NCBI RefSeq assembly: GCF_000372745.1
Contig: NZ_KB889719.1
Location: 1 to 64,000 of the forward strand
Length of the DNA: 64,000 nt
Source of the DNA: Embleya scabrispora DSM 41855
GTDB lineage: Bacteria > Actinomycetota > Actinomycetes > Streptomycetales > Streptomycetaceae
Direction of reading: 5' to 3'
Position 1 is the first letter of the stretch. Each line of letters opens with the position of its first letter. Both the position numbers and the translations under genes were made by a program. This document shows, piece by piece, positions 16,923 to 26,326 of the stretch. The notes under the pieces are model-generated. The model did not search any database. It was given only the letters and a program-made list of their open reading frames with translations, and was not told the DNA's origin.

Positions 16923-17603
16923 ATGGCTCAGAAGCCGCAGACCAATCGCGATGTGACGATCGTCCACCTCATGCGCCACGGCGAGGTGCACAATCCGCAC
17001 GGCATCCTGTACGGCCGCCTGCCCGACTATCACCTGTCGGAGCTGGGCCTGAAGATGGCCGAGCGGGTCGCCGACCACCTCGCCGGGCGGGACATCACCC
17101 ACGTGGTGTCCTCACCGCTGGAGCGTGCCCAGGAGACCGCCACGCCGATCGCGGACCGGCACGGGCTGGAGATCGCCACCGACGATCGGCTGATCGAGGC
17201 GGAGAACATCTTCCAGGGCAAGACCTTCGGGGTCGGCGACGGTTCGCTGAAGAACCCGACGCACTGGAAGCACCTCACCAACCCGTTCAAGCCCTCGTGG
17301 GGCGAGCCGTACATCGAGCAGGTGGTGCGGATGATGGGCGCGCTGGGCGCCGCCCGGGACGCCGCGCGCGGGCACGAGGCGGTGTGCGTGAGCCACCAGT
17401 TGCCGATCTGGGTGACCCGCTCCTTCGTCGAGCGGCGGCGGCTGTGGCACGACCCGCGAAACCGGCAGTGCTCGCTCGCGTCGCTCACCACGTTCACCTA
17501 CGAGGGGGACAAGATCGTCTCCGTCGGCTACAGCGAACCGGCTCGGGACCTGCTTCCGGCGAAGCTCGCGGGCAAGACGCAAAACAAGAGCTTCGGGGCA
17601 TGA
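16923..17603 (+). CDS. Histidine phosphatase (phosphoglycerate mutase-like) family protein
   Basis: A 226-residue protein with the RHG signature MRHGEVHNP near residue 19, where the His becomes phosphorylated. SSPLERAQETATPIA and CVSHQLPIW supply the second His. The exact phosphomonoester substrate is unknown. It starts 2 bp after the hemL stop and precedes resA. The same hemL-phosphatase-resA-ccdA-resB-ccsB order is, as I recall it, conserved in Streptomyces, so a role linked to cytochrome or heme formation is plausible but unproven. Confidence 0.92.
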   Translation: MAQKPQTNRDVTIVHLMRHGEVHNPHGILYGRLPDYHLSELGLKMAERVADHLAGRDITHVVSSPLERAQETATPIADRHGLEIATDDRLIEAENIFQGKTFGVGDGSLKNPTHWKHLTNPFKPSWGEPYIEQVVRMMGALGAARDAARGHEAVCVSHQLPIWVTRSFVERRRLWHDPRNRQCSLASLTTFTYEGDKIVSVGYSEPARDLLPAKLAGKTQNKSFGA

Positions 17604-17704
17604 CGCAAAGCCACGCATTCGGGGCATGGCACCCATTTATTTGGGACGAATCAGGATGAACTGAAGCAGTGTCGGCGGCACGACGGACCCCGCGTGGAGC
17701 GGTC

Positions 17705-18343
17705 GTGAAGGCATGCGAAACTTTTCACATGCTCACACGCCGCCTGCCTCGTCGTGCCGCGCTGCTCACCGCCGCGGCCCTGCTCGCACTCTCCGGCTGC
17801 GGTGGGATGAGCGCCGGCAACAAGAGCAACGGCGACGGCAAGGGCTATGTCGACAGCGACAAGAGCGGCATCGTGCGTGCCAAGACGGGCGACCGTACCG
17901 CCGCTCCGAAGGTCTCCGGCAAGACGCTGGAGGGCAAGGACATCAGCCTCGCCGACTTCAAGGGCAAGGTCGTGGTCCTCAACGTCTGGGGCTCGTGGTG
18001 CCCGCCGTGCCGGGCCGAGGCCGCCGACTTCCAGCAGGCGCACACCGAGACCGCGGACAAGGGTGTGCAGTTCCTGGGCATCAACACCCGCGACGCCACC
18101 CAGGAAAACGCGCTCGCGTTCACCAACAGCAAGGGCATCACCTACCCGAGCCTGTGGGATCCGGACGCGCACGAGATCCTCAAGTTCACCGGCAACCTGA
18201 ACCCGAAGGCCATCCCCAGCACGCTGATCATCGACCGTGAGGGCCGGATCGCGGCCCGGGTGCTGCGTGCGGTCACCATCGAGGAACTGCGCTCGATGAT
18301 CGACCCCGTGTTGAACGAGCCCGTGCCGAACGAGAAGGCCTGA
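17705..18343 (+). CDS. resA: TlpA/ResA-like thioredoxin lipoprotein
   Basis: A membrane-anchored extracytoplasmic thiol-disulfide oxidoreductase that keeps apocytochrome c heme-binding Cys reduced. The signal peptide ends in ALSGC, with lipidated Cys at about residue 32. The thioredoxin fold carries WGSWCPPC, with Cys99 and Cys102, and a cis-Pro region (AIPSTLIID). I chose GTG 17705 because GGAG lies 5 bp upstream; the ATG at 17729, which gives a shorter signal peptide, is a good alternative. It acts with CcdA (electron supply) and ResB/CcsB (heme delivery and ligation) encoded directly downstream. Confidence 0.92.
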   Translation: MKACETFHMLTRRLPRRAALLTAAALLALSGCGGMSAGNKSNGDGKGYVDSDKSGIVRAKTGDRTAAPKVSGKTLEGKDISLADFKGKVVVLNVWGSWCPPCRAEAADFQQAHTETADKGVQFLGINTRDATQENALAFTNSKGITYPSLWDPDAHEILKFTGNLNPKAIPSTLIIDREGRIAARVLRAVTIEELRSMIDPVLNEPVPNEKA

Positions 18344-18348
18344 TCCAG

Positions 18349-19104
18349 GTGCTGGTCGCAGCCGCGGGCGTCAACAACACGGTCTACAGCGGGTCGCTCG
18401 TGGCGGCCCTGCCGATCGCCCTGCTCGCCGGGCTGATCTCGTTCTTCTCGCCGTGCGTGTTGCCGCTGGTGCCCGGCTATCTCAGCTACGTCACCGGCAT
18501 CTCCGGCGCGGATCTCAAGGACGCCCGACGCGGTCGGCTCTTCCTCGGCGCGCTGCTGTTCGTGCTCGGTTTCACCGTGGTCTTCGTCTCCACCGGCGCC
18601 GCGTTCGGCTACTTCGGCCAGACCCTGGCGAAACACCAGTCGACGATCACCAAGGTCTTCGGCGCGATCACCATCGTGCTCGGGTTGTCCTTCATGGGCG
18701 TCCTACCCGGCCTGCAGCGCGAGTTCCGGATGCACAAGCGGCCCGCCATAGGGCTGGTCGGGGCGCCGCTCCTGGGCATGGTGTTCGGCCTGGGCTGGAC
18801 GCCGTGCATCGGCCCGACCCTGTCGGCCGTACTGACCCTGTCCACCAGCGAGGCCAGCGCCAACCGGGGAGCGCTGCTCACGGTCGCGTATTGCGTGGGG
18901 CTGGGCGTTCCGTTCCTGCTCACCGCGGTTGCTTTTCGCAAGGCGCTGGGCGCGTTCGGGTGGGTCAAGAAGCACTACGTCTGGGTGATGCGCCTGGGCG
19001 GCGGCATGCTCGTGCTGCTCGGGGTGCTCATGCTCAGCGGGGCGTGGGACCAGTTGATGCGCGAGATGCAGTCCTGGAGCCAGCAATACACGATCGGATT
19101 CTGA
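18349..19104 (+). CDS. ccdA: Cytochrome c biogenesis protein CcdA
   Basis: A 251-residue polytopic membrane protein of the DsbD-transmembrane/CcdA family. It has about six helices, with conserved segments FFSPCVLPLVPGYLSYV (Cys in helix 1) and FGLGWTPCIGPTLSAVL (Cys in helix 4). These two Cys relay reducing power from cytoplasmic thioredoxin to ResA. The GTG start lies 5 bp after the resA stop and uses a CAGGT-type sequence. Its TGA overlaps the resB ATG. Confidence 0.95.
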   Translation: MLVAAAGVNNTVYSGSLVAALPIALLAGLISFFSPCVLPLVPGYLSYVTGISGADLKDARRGRLFLGALLFVLGFTVVFVSTGAAFGYFGQTLAKHQSTITKVFGAITIVLGLSFMGVLPGLQREFRMHKRPAIGLVGAPLLGMVFGLGWTPCIGPTLSAVLTLSTSEASANRGALLTVAYCVGLGVPFLLTAVAFRKALGAFGWVKKHYVWVMRLGGGMLVLLGVLMLSGAWDQLMREMQSWSQQYTIGF

Positions 19105-20816
19105 TGAGTCTCGAGACCCGAACCGACGAAGACCTCGCACGGGACGACGATCTCGACCGGATCGCGGTGCCCGAGGCCAGAGCCGACGCCGGGATGTCCA
19201 CGGCGCCCGCGCAGGATGAGGGCGACGAGGAGATCCGCCAACCGCAACTGGGCGTGGTCGGCTGGCTGCGCTGGCTCTGGCGGCAGCTGACCTCGATGCG
19301 CGTCGCGCTGATCCTGCTGTTCCTGCTGTCGGTCGCGGCCACGCCGCCGACGCTGATCCCGCAGCGTCCGGTCAGCCCGATCAAGGTCAGCCAGTACTTC
19401 CGCGACCATCCCGACCGCGCGAAGATCATGGACAAGTTCCAGCTCTTCGACGTGTTCTCGTCGTGGTGGTTCGCCTCGATCTACATCCTGCTGTTCGTCT
19501 CGCTCGCGGGCTGCATCGTGCCGCGCTGCTGGGCACACGCCAAGACGCTGCGGGCCAAGCCCCCGGAGGCGCCGCGCAACTTCGCCCGGTTGCCCGCGTA
19601 CGCGCGCTGGGAGACCTCGGCGGACCCGGACGCGGTGCTGGCGGCCGCGCGCGGCGCGCTGAAGAAGCGCCGTTTCCGGCTGAACCCGACCGCCGACTCG
19701 ATCGCGGCGGAGAAGGGCTACGCCCGGGAGAGCGGCAACCTGCTGTTCCACATAGCGCTGTTCGGCATCCTGGTCGCGTTCGCGCTGGGCAGCCTGTACA
19801 GCGTCAAGGGCGGCAAGATCGTCGTCGAGGGCGGCAGCTTCGCGAACGTGCTCACCCAGTACGACGACCGCCAGTTCGGCGCGCTCGTGGACGCGGACAA
19901 CCTGGAGCCGTTCGGGTTCCGGCTGAAATCGGTCGAGCAGACCTTCCAGGCGACCGGCGCCAAGCGCGGCGAGCCGAGGTCCTTCACCGCGCACATCGAG
20001 TCCTGGTACGGGCACGAGGGCAAGGACAAGTCGGGGACGATCAGGGTCAACCACCCGCTGGAGGTGGGTGACACCAAGGTGTTCATGATCGCCACCGGCT
20101 ACGCGCCGGAGGTGACCGTGCGCGACGCCAAGGGCAAGATCGCCTACAAGGGCCCGACCATCTTCCTGCCCCAGGACGGCAACCGGACCTCGACCGGCGT
20201 GATCAAGGTTCCCGACGTCAGTGCCGGGCTCAAGCAGTTGGGCTTCGACGCGCAATTCCTGCCGAGCGCGCCGATGGACCAGAACGGCAACCTGCTGGTG
20301 GATCCCAAGCGCGGTCCGATCTCGGTGTTCCCGTCGCTGCTCAACCCCCGGCTGATGATCAGCGGCTACGAGGGCGACCTGGGCATGGACTCGGGCATCC
20401 CGCAGAACATCTACGCGCTCAAGGCCGACAAGATGTCCAAGTTCATGGACGGTGCCGACGTGTGGCGCAGGGCCCTCAAGGTCGGCGACACCGCGGACCT
20501 GCCCAACGGCGCCGGCAGCATCACCTTCGACGGCGTCAAGACCTGGGCCAACTTCCAGGTGGCCAGCGAGCCCGGCAAGGGGCTCGCGCTCTTCAGCGTG
20601 GTGGCCGCGATCGTCGGCCTCGTGCTGTCATTGTTCGTTCGCCGCCGCCGAATGTGGGTGCGCGCGGTGGAGGGCCCCGACGGCCACACGGTCGTCGAGG
20701 TCGGCGGGCTCGCCCGCACCGAGGGTGGGGGCCTCGGCGATGAGGTACAGGAGTTCGTGGACGCGTTGCGCGAGGCCGCGCCGGCGAACTCACCCGGCAC
20801 CAAGGTCAAGGAGTGA
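19104..20816 (+). CDS. resB: Cytochrome c biogenesis protein ResB
   Basis: A 570-residue ResB family protein of system II cytochrome c maturation. It has an acidic cytoplasmic N-terminus (about 1-55), helices near 65-85, 130-150 and 215-235, a large extracytoplasmic domain, and a last helix near 495-515 (GLALFSVVAAIVGLVLSLFV). The sequence TPPTLIPQRPVSP after the first helix is typical of the actinobacterial family. With CcsB it carries heme across the membrane and attaches it to apocytochrome. The ATG overlaps the ccdA stop (TGATG), and its own stop overlaps the ccsB start. Confidence 0.95.
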   Translation: MSLETRTDEDLARDDDLDRIAVPEARADAGMSTAPAQDEGDEEIRQPQLGVVGWLRWLWRQLTSMRVALILLFLLSVAATPPTLIPQRPVSPIKVSQYFRDHPDRAKIMDKFQLFDVFSSWWFASIYILLFVSLAGCIVPRCWAHAKTLRAKPPEAPRNFARLPAYARWETSADPDAVLAAARGALKKRRFRLNPTADSIAAEKGYARESGNLLFHIALFGILVAFALGSLYSVKGGKIVVEGGSFANVLTQYDDRQFGALVDADNLEPFGFRLKSVEQTFQATGAKRGEPRSFTAHIESWYGHEGKDKSGTIRVNHPLEVGDTKVFMIATGYAPEVTVRDAKGKIAYKGPTIFLPQDGNRTSTGVIKVPDVSAGLKQLGFDAQFLPSAPMDQNGNLLVDPKRGPISVFPSLLNPRLMISGYEGDLGMDSGIPQNIYALKADKMSKFMDGADVWRRALKVGDTADLPNGAGSITFDGVKTWANFQVASEPGKGLALFSVVAAIVGLVLSLFVRRRRMWVRAVEGPDGHTVVEVGGLARTEGGGLGDEVQEFVDALREAAPANSPGTKVKE

Positions 20817-21877
20817 GCGTGGGCGTCAACGAGAATCTCGCCCAATTCAGCAATGTGCTGATGTATTCGGCGATCGCCGTCTACCTGATGGCGTTCTTCG
20901 CCTATTGCATGGAATGGACCTTCGGCAGCAGCGGTGCGGTGGCCAAACGGTCGGCCGACCTGTCGATCGAGGTTCTGGAGCCGGCGGCCGCGGGTGCGGG
21001 CGGCGGGGTCGCCCTGGCCGAGCGGCCGGTGGTGGTGCTGCGCGAGGGCGGGCACGACGGCGACGACGCCGACGACCGGGGCGACGTGGCGGGCGGCAAC
21101 GACCGTGCCGACCGGATCGGCCGGGTCGCGGTCTCGCTGACCGCGCTCGGCTTCCTGCTCCACGCCGGCTCCGTGCTCACGCGCGGCATCTCGGTCGAGC
21201 GGGCGCCGTGGGGCAACATGTACGAGTTCTCCACATCCGTGGCGCTGATGGTCGTCCTGGCCTTCCTGGCGCTGCTGTGGAAGTACCCGGTGCGCTGGCT
21301 GGGCCTGTTCGTGACGCTGCCGGTGCTCACCACGCTCGGCGTCGCGGTCACGGTGCTGTACACCGACTCCGAGCAACTGGTCCCGGCGCTCGACTCGTAC
21401 TGGTTGTGGATCCACGTCGCGTCCGCGATCGTCTCGTTCGGCGCCTTCCACATCGGCGCGCTCGCCTCGATCCTGTTCCTGTTCCGCCAGGGCTACGAGC
21501 GCCGGCAGGCCGACCCGACCCGGACCAAGCCGGGCCGCTTCGACGACAAGCTGGCCCGGCTGCCCAGCTCGGCGTCGCTGGACAAGACCGCCTACCGGGT
21601 CAACGCGATCATCTTCCCGCTGTGGACCTTCGCCATCGTGTGCGGCGCGATCTGGGCGGAGAACGCGTGGGGCCGCTACTGGGGCTGGGACCCCAAGGAG
21701 GTCTGGTCCTTCATCACGTGGGTGGCCTACGCGGCCTACCTGCACGCCCGTGCCACGGCCGGCTGGAAGGGCACCAAGGCCGCGGCGGTCTCCCTGGTCG
21801 CCTTCTCCTGCTTCCTGTTCAACTACTACGGCGTCAACATCTTCGTGAACGGGCTCCACTCGTACGCGGGCGTCTGA
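20813..21877 (+). CDS. ccsB: Cytochrome c biogenesis protein CcsB (CcsA/ResC type)
   Basis: A 354-residue membrane protein of the CcsA/ResC family, the heme-handling and ligation partner of ResB. The tryptophan-rich WWD-type segment WGRYWGWDPKEVWSFITWV is present, together with conserved His residues at helix ends (SAIVSFGAFHIGALAS and YLHARATAGW). An extra stretch of about 60 residues rich in Gly, Asp and Arg follows the first helix, a common actinobacterial feature. The GTG overlaps the resB stop (GTGA), and a strong hairpin terminator follows. It is the last gene of the operon. Confidence 0.95.
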   Translation: MSVGVNENLAQFSNVLMYSAIAVYLMAFFAYCMEWTFGSSGAVAKRSADLSIEVLEPAAAGAGGGVALAERPVVVLREGGHDGDDADDRGDVAGGNDRADRIGRVAVSLTALGFLLHAGSVLTRGISVERAPWGNMYEFSTSVALMVVLAFLALLWKYPVRWLGLFVTLPVLTTLGVAVTVLYTDSEQLVPALDSYWLWIHVASAIVSFGAFHIGALASILFLFRQGYERRQADPTRTKPGRFDDKLARLPSSASLDKTAYRVNAIIFPLWTFAIVCGAIWAENAWGRYWGWDPKEVWSFITWVAYAAYLHARATAGWKGTKAAAVSLVAFSCFLFNYYGVNIFVNGLHSYAGV

Positions 21878-21894
21878 GCCGCGGTCCTTCCGAA

Positions 21895-21940
21895 CGGGTC
21901 TGCCCCGTCACCCTCGTGAGGGGGCGACGGGGCAGACCCG
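21895..21940. terminator. Terminator after the cytochrome c maturation operon
   Basis: A perfect 15-bp stem, CGGGTCTGCCCCGTC (21895-21909) and GACGGGGCAGACCCG (21926-21940), is followed by tttcgtcgtt. It separates ccsB from the convergent TerD-like gene and can serve both directions. Confidence 0.9.
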
Positions 21941-22008
21941 TTTCGTCGTTCGCAACGGTGTGCCGCACCACGAGCCCACGGTGCGGCCCCCACCCGGCGG
22001 CCGGCCGG

Positions 22009-23655
22009 TCAGGGGTGGAGGTTGTGCCCCTCGTGGATGTCTCGGTGGTGGGCCGGAGCCAGGATCGTTTCCCATTCGAACTCGTGGATGGGGTCGTCGT
22101 CGCCCTTGAACTCGATGGGTCCCATGCCCATCGCGAAGCGCCCGTCGGCGTAGAGCATCGGGCGTTCCTCGCCGGCCTCGGAGTATCGCTCGACGTGCCG
22201 GATCGTCGGGCCCTCCGGCCGGGTGAAGTCGATCAGCGAGATCGCGACCCAGTAGCCGTTGTCGTTGTCGTCGAGGAGCGGAACCGTCACGACCGAGCCC
22301 CGGCCGTCGTCGACGACGGCCTTGGCGCCGTAGGACTTGAAGCTGCCACTGCCGTTGAGGAGCGCGCTGTACGCGCAGATCAGCACGTGGCCCTGGAGGT
22401 CGGGGCGGGTGATCCGGACGACCTCGCGGCCCGGGCTGCGGGCGTCGCCGTCCAGGTGGATGTACGGCTCGGCGGTCGTCGAGCCGAAGTTGCGGTAGTA
22501 GACCGCGCCCCTGGTCGGTATTCGCCTGTCGCTCGGCGGAACCGCCTCGATGCGCGGCACGAACAGCGCGTACAGGTCGAGGTCCGCCTCGTCGAAGTCG
22601 TCGTACGCGGTGCCGCCGTCCCATTCGAGCGCCGCCGTGATCACCATGCCGGGGTCGCCGTCCCACGGCAGTGCCACGCTCTGATCCTTGGTCAGCTTCA
22701 TCGCGCCGAGCGGCGGCTTGGTCATGTTCGACGGCGCGCCAGCGTACGGGGTCGCCGCCGGGTACGGCGTGGGTACGTACGCGGTGGTCGGCTCGGGGGC
22801 CGGCTGGGTAGGGGCGCCCGGGCGGCGGCGCAGCCGAGACAGCGCCCGCGACACCGGGGAGGCGGGTGTCGGGGCGGGTACCGGGGCGGTGGGCGGTGCG
22901 ATGGCCGGCGGCGGGGTGAAGCCGACGAAGGCCGGTGCGGGTGCGGGCGCCACGAAGCCGGTGGCGTACTCCGGAGCGGCGGCCGGGGGCGCGGCGAACT
23001 CGGGCCCCGGGACCTGCTGTTGTGGCTGTGCGACAGGTGGAGCGAAGGCGACGGGCGCCGGCTGCGCGGCAGGGGCGGCGAAGTCCGAGGGTGCTTCCAC
23101 CCCGTCGGGGATCGCGAAGCCCACCGCGAACTCCGGGGCCGTCGGCGCTTCCTCGGGTTCCTCGGCAACCTCGATCCCGAAGTCCGTGGCGATGCCCGCG
23201 AGACCGCTCGCGTAGCCCTGACCGACCGCGCGTACCTTCCACGCGTCCGCGCGCCGGTACACCTCGACCAGCACGGCCGCGGTCTGGCCGCGCGTCAAGT
23301 CGTCGGGCCGGTAGAGAATTTCGCCCACGACGGCCTGTAGGCCGCGGACGTCCGCGAGGGTTTCCGCGCCCGTCCGGCCGTCGGCCGCGACCACCACGAC
23401 CAGGCTCGCCACGTCGGCGGCGACCGCGCTCGTGACCACGCTCATCCGCCCGCCGTCGGCGAGTCGAACCGCACCGTCGGGGCTCGTGGGGTTGTTCCAG
23501 AAAACGAAGTCCGCGTCACCGCGCACCAGATGATCGGCGGTGAGGAGCAGCGCCGAGACATCGACGCCCGCGCGCCCCTCCCACGACACGACGATCTCGA
23601 CGACCTCGTCGCCGAGCGGCGCGTTCGCGCCCGTCGTCAACACGACATGCGCCAT
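22009..23655 (-). CDS. TerD-family protein with two TerD-like domains
   Basis: A 548-residue protein. Residues about 1-165 form a TerD domain: ADFVFWNNPTSPDGAVRL, then GQTAAVLVEVYRRADAWKVR and GQGYASGLAGIATDFGI. A linker of about 200 residues rich in Pro and Ala follows. Residues about 370-545 form a second domain with ALPWDGD, DEADLDLYALFV and LLDDNDNGYWVAISLIDF, resembling the calcium-binding TerD/TerZ fold. TerD proteins act in tellurite/stress-response complexes, but no terA/B/C genes are nearby. The ATG at 23655 has a GGGGGG sequence upstream. The 215 bp upstream (23656-23870) contain no gene I can support. Confidence 0.87.
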   Translation of the reverse strand: MAHVVLTTGANAPLGDEVVEIVVSWEGRAGVDVSALLLTADHLVRGDADFVFWNNPTSPDGAVRLADGGRMSVVTSAVAADVASLVVVVAADGRTGAETLADVRGLQAVVGEILYRPDDLTRGQTAAVLVEVYRRADAWKVRAVGQGYASGLAGIATDFGIEVAEEPEEAPTAPEFAVGFAIPDGVEAPSDFAAPAAQPAPVAFAPPVAQPQQQVPGPEFAAPPAAAPEYATGFVAPAPAPAFVGFTPPPAIAPPTAPVPAPTPASPVSRALSRLRRRPGAPTQPAPEPTTAYVPTPYPAATPYAGAPSNMTKPPLGAMKLTKDQSVALPWDGDPGMVITAALEWDGGTAYDDFDEADLDLYALFVPRIEAVPPSDRRIPTRGAVYYRNFGSTTAEPYIHLDGDARSPGREVVRITRPDLQGHVLICAYSALLNGSGSFKSYGAKAVVDDGRGSVVTVPLLDDNDNGYWVAISLIDFTRPEGPTIRHVERYSEAGEERPMLYADGRFAMGMGPIEFKGDDDPIHEFEWETILAPAHHRDIHEGHNLHP

Positions 23656-23870
23656 CGATGACCAACCCCCCCGAGTCGACACGATCCCCTGCCGGGATCT
23701 TATGCGGCGATCCGCGCCGCGGCCTTGGCCGGCGCCGGATCGGTACTCGACGCGGCACTTCCTCCCGCTCCGTGGACAGGGCCGACGAGCGTGCGGCGCT
23801 GGTGTACGGGCGTGGTCCACGCGTATGAGCAGAGTGGTGCGGAGGACCCGGGCGAACTCGCCCGACCGGC

Positions 23871-24785
23871 CTACGGCCGCAGCCCCCGCACGCCCAGGTC
23901 CAGCAGCGCGCACCCGAACAGCGCTATGCCGATGAAGCCGTTCGTGGTGAAGAACGCCCGGTTGAGCTTGGACAGATCGTCCGGTGCCAGCAGCGAGTGT
24001 TCGTAGACGAACGCCGCGGCGACGATCAGCAGGCCCAGCCACCAGAAGAAGCCCGCGCCGGTGAGCGCGCCGAACCAGACGAACAGCAGCGTGGTCACCA
24101 CGTGGGTGAACTTCGAGGCGTTCAGCGCGGCGGCGATGCCCCACCTGGCCGGTACGCTCTTGACGCCGTGCGCGCGGTCGGCCGCGACGTCCTGGCAGCC
24201 GAAGATCAGGTCGAAGCCGCCGATCCAGGTGCCCACCGCCAGGCCCAGTACGACCGCCTGCCACGACCACTCGCCGGTGACGGCCAGCCACGCGCCGATC
24301 GGGCCGATCGCCTGCGCGATGCCCAGGATCGCGTGCGGGATGTCGGTGAACCGCTTGCCGTACGGATAGATCACCATCGGAATCACCGCGACCGGCGCGA
24401 GCACCAGGCACAGCGGGTTGAGCAGCGCGGCGGAGACCAGGTAGAAGAACAGCGCGACCAGCGCGCCGATCCACGCGGTCCGCACCGACACCGCGCCGGT
24501 GACCAGCTCGCGCGTCGCGGTGCGCGGATTGCGCGCGTCGATCTCGCGGTCGATGATCCGGTTGCAGGCCATCGCGAAGGTGCGCAGGCCCACCATCGCC
24601 ACGGTGACCAGGAACAGCTCCCGGTAGTGCAGGCGTTCGTCGGTCTCGTACATCGCGGTGAAGGCCGCGATGTAGGCGAACGGCAACGCGAACACCGAGT
24701 GCTCGATCAGCACCAGGCGCAGGAACGCCTTGACCCGGCCCACCTCCGACGGTGCACCGGGAGCGGGTAGCGCGGCGGACGTCAC
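23871..24785 (-). CDS. mqnP: Menaquinone biosynthesis prenyltransferase MqnP (UbiA family)
   Basis: A 304-residue UbiA-superfamily membrane prenyltransferase. Both aspartate motifs are visible: NRIIDREIDARNPRTA (Asn75, Asp79, Asp83) and DVAADRAHGVKSVPARWG. It attaches the polyprenyl tail to the naphthoate product of the futalosine pathway. I chose the GTG at 24785 because it overlaps the UbiD stop (GTGA) and sits 8-9 bases after GGAAGGA. The ATG at 24803 is itself part of that Shine-Dalgarno sequence. Coupling to the UbiD-like gene upstream and the window's mqnE and ubiX support the pathway call. Confidence 0.93.
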   Translation of the reverse strand: MTSAALPAPGAPSEVGRVKAFLRLVLIEHSVFALPFAYIAAFTAMYETDERLHYRELFLVTVAMVGLRTFAMACNRIIDREIDARNPRTATRELVTGAVSVRTAWIGALVALFFYLVSAALLNPLCLVLAPVAVIPMVIYPYGKRFTDIPHAILGIAQAIGPIGAWLAVTGEWSWQAVVLGLAVGTWIGGFDLIFGCQDVAADRAHGVKSVPARWGIAAALNASKFTHVVTTLLFVWFGALTGAGFFWWLGLLIVAAAFVYEHSLLAPDDLSKLNRAFFTTNGFIGIALFGCALLDLGVRGLRP

Positions 24786-26233
24786 AGTCCGTATTCCTTC
24801 CATCGGCGGGTCACCTTGGCGGCGGTCTCGGGGTCCGACACGACCATCTCCGGCCAACCGCCGTCGCGCGTGTAGCCCTCCTCGGGCAGCTTGCGGGTCG
24901 CGTCGATGCCCGCCTTGCCGCCCCAGAACTGCTGGTACGACGCGTGGTCGAGGTGGTCCACGGGCCCCTCGGTCAGCAGCAGGTCGCGCGCGTAGTCGGT
25001 GTTGCCGAACGCCCGCCACGCCACCTCGTGGTAGTCGTGCACGTCGCAGTCGGCGTCCACCACCACGATCAGCTTGGTCAGCGACATCATGTGCGCACCC
25101 CAGATCGCGCTCATCACCTTCTGCGCGTGCTTGGGGTACTTCTTGTCGATCGAGACGATCGCGCAGTTGTGGAAGCCGCCCGCCTCGGGCAGGTCGTAGT
25201 CCACGATGTCCGGCACGATGATCTTGAGCAGCGGCAGGAAGAACCGCTCGGTCGCCTTGCCCAGCGGACCGTCCTCGGTGGGCGGCCGGCCGACCACGAT
25301 CGACTGCAGCAGCGGCTTCTCGCGCATGGTCACGCAGTCGATGGTCAGCGCCGGGAACGGCTCCTGCGGCGTGTAGAAGCCGGTGTGGTCGCCGAACGGG
25401 CCCTCGGGCAACATCTCCCCCGGGGTCAACCAGCCTTCGAGCACCACCTCGGCCTCGGCCGGCACCTGGAGCGGCACACTCACGCAGTCGACCATCTCGA
25501 TCCGCCGGCCCCCGATGAATCCGGCGAAGAGGTATTCGTCGATGTCCCCGGGCAGCGGCGCGGTGGACGCGTACGTCACCGCCGGCGGCGCGCCGAACGC
25601 GATCGCCACCGGCAGCCGCTCACCGCGCTTGGCGGCCACCTGGTAGTGGTTGCGGCTGTCCTTGTGGATCTGCCAGTGTATCCCGATGGTGCGCTTGTCG
25701 TGCCGCTGGAGCCGGTACAGGCCCAGGTTGCGCACGCCCGTGTCGGGGTCCTTGGTGTGGGTCAGGCCCAGGTTGTAGAACGAGCCACCGTCCTCGGGCC
25801 AGGTGAACAGCGCCGGGATGGTGTCCAGGTCGACGTCGTCGCCCTTGAGCACGACCTGCTGACAGGGTGCGTCCTTGATCTTCTTCGGCGGGATGTGCGC
25901 GACCGAACCGAGCTTGCCGAACGCCTCGCGGATCCCGGTGAAGCCCTGCGGCAGTTCCGGCTTGAGCAGGCCGCCGATCTTCTCCGACAACTCGTCGTAA
26001 CTGCTCAGCCCGAGTGCCATCAGCATGCGCTCGTCGGTGCCGTAGACGTTCATCGCGAGCGGCATCGAGCTGCCCTTGACGTTCTCGAACAACAACGCCG
26101 GGCCCTTGGCCTTGTTCACCCGATCGGTGATCTCGCCGATCTCCAGATGCGGATCGACCTCGGCGCGGACGCGCCGCAGTTCACCGCGCTTCTCCAGTGC
26201 CTTCAGGAAAGCGCGCAAGGTCCCGTATGCCAT
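24782..26233 (-). CDS. Menaquinone biosynthesis decarboxylase (UbiD family)
   Basis: A 483-residue UbiD-type decarboxylase that uses prenylated FMN. It should remove the carboxyl group from the prenylated naphthoate intermediate in the futalosine menaquinone route. The N-terminus FLKALEKRGELRRVRAEVDP and the segments GIHWQIHKDSRNHY and EGPFGDHTGFYTPQEPFPAL belong to the family. The cofactor would be supplied by UbiX (35309-35971), about 9 kb away. It is coupled to mqnP through a GTGA overlap. It is divergent from the DUF4139 gene, with only 93 bp between starts. Confidence 0.94.
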   Translation of the reverse strand: MAYGTLRAFLKALEKRGELRRVRAEVDPHLEIGEITDRVNKAKGPALLFENVKGSSMPLAMNVYGTDERMLMALGLSSYDELSEKIGGLLKPELPQGFTGIREAFGKLGSVAHIPPKKIKDAPCQQVVLKGDDVDLDTIPALFTWPEDGGSFYNLGLTHTKDPDTGVRNLGLYRLQRHDKRTIGIHWQIHKDSRNHYQVAAKRGERLPVAIAFGAPPAVTYASTAPLPGDIDEYLFAGFIGGRRIEMVDCVSVPLQVPAEAEVVLEGWLTPGEMLPEGPFGDHTGFYTPQEPFPALTIDCVTMREKPLLQSIVVGRPPTEDGPLGKATERFFLPLLKIIVPDIVDYDLPEAGGFHNCAIVSIDKKYPKHAQKVMSAIWGAHMMSLTKLIVVVDADCDVHDYHEVAWRAFGNTDYARDLLLTEGPVDHLDHASYQQFWGGKAGIDATRKLPEEGYTRDGGWPEMVVSDPETAAKVTRRWKEYGL

Positions 26234-26326
26234 GCGTGCCAGTATCCGACACGGACCGGCCGCGCCCGCACGCGCACCCGGCCGACCGGGCTACCTTGGA
26301 CCCTCGTGCCGAGCAGGGAGGGGTAC

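Noticed and set aside
24752-26326. Long upstream extension of the first DUF4139 gene (open frame to 24752)
   Set aside because: The extension lies wholly antisense to the UbiD gene and encodes no recognisable domain. The ATG at 26327 has a strong Shine-Dalgarno sequence.
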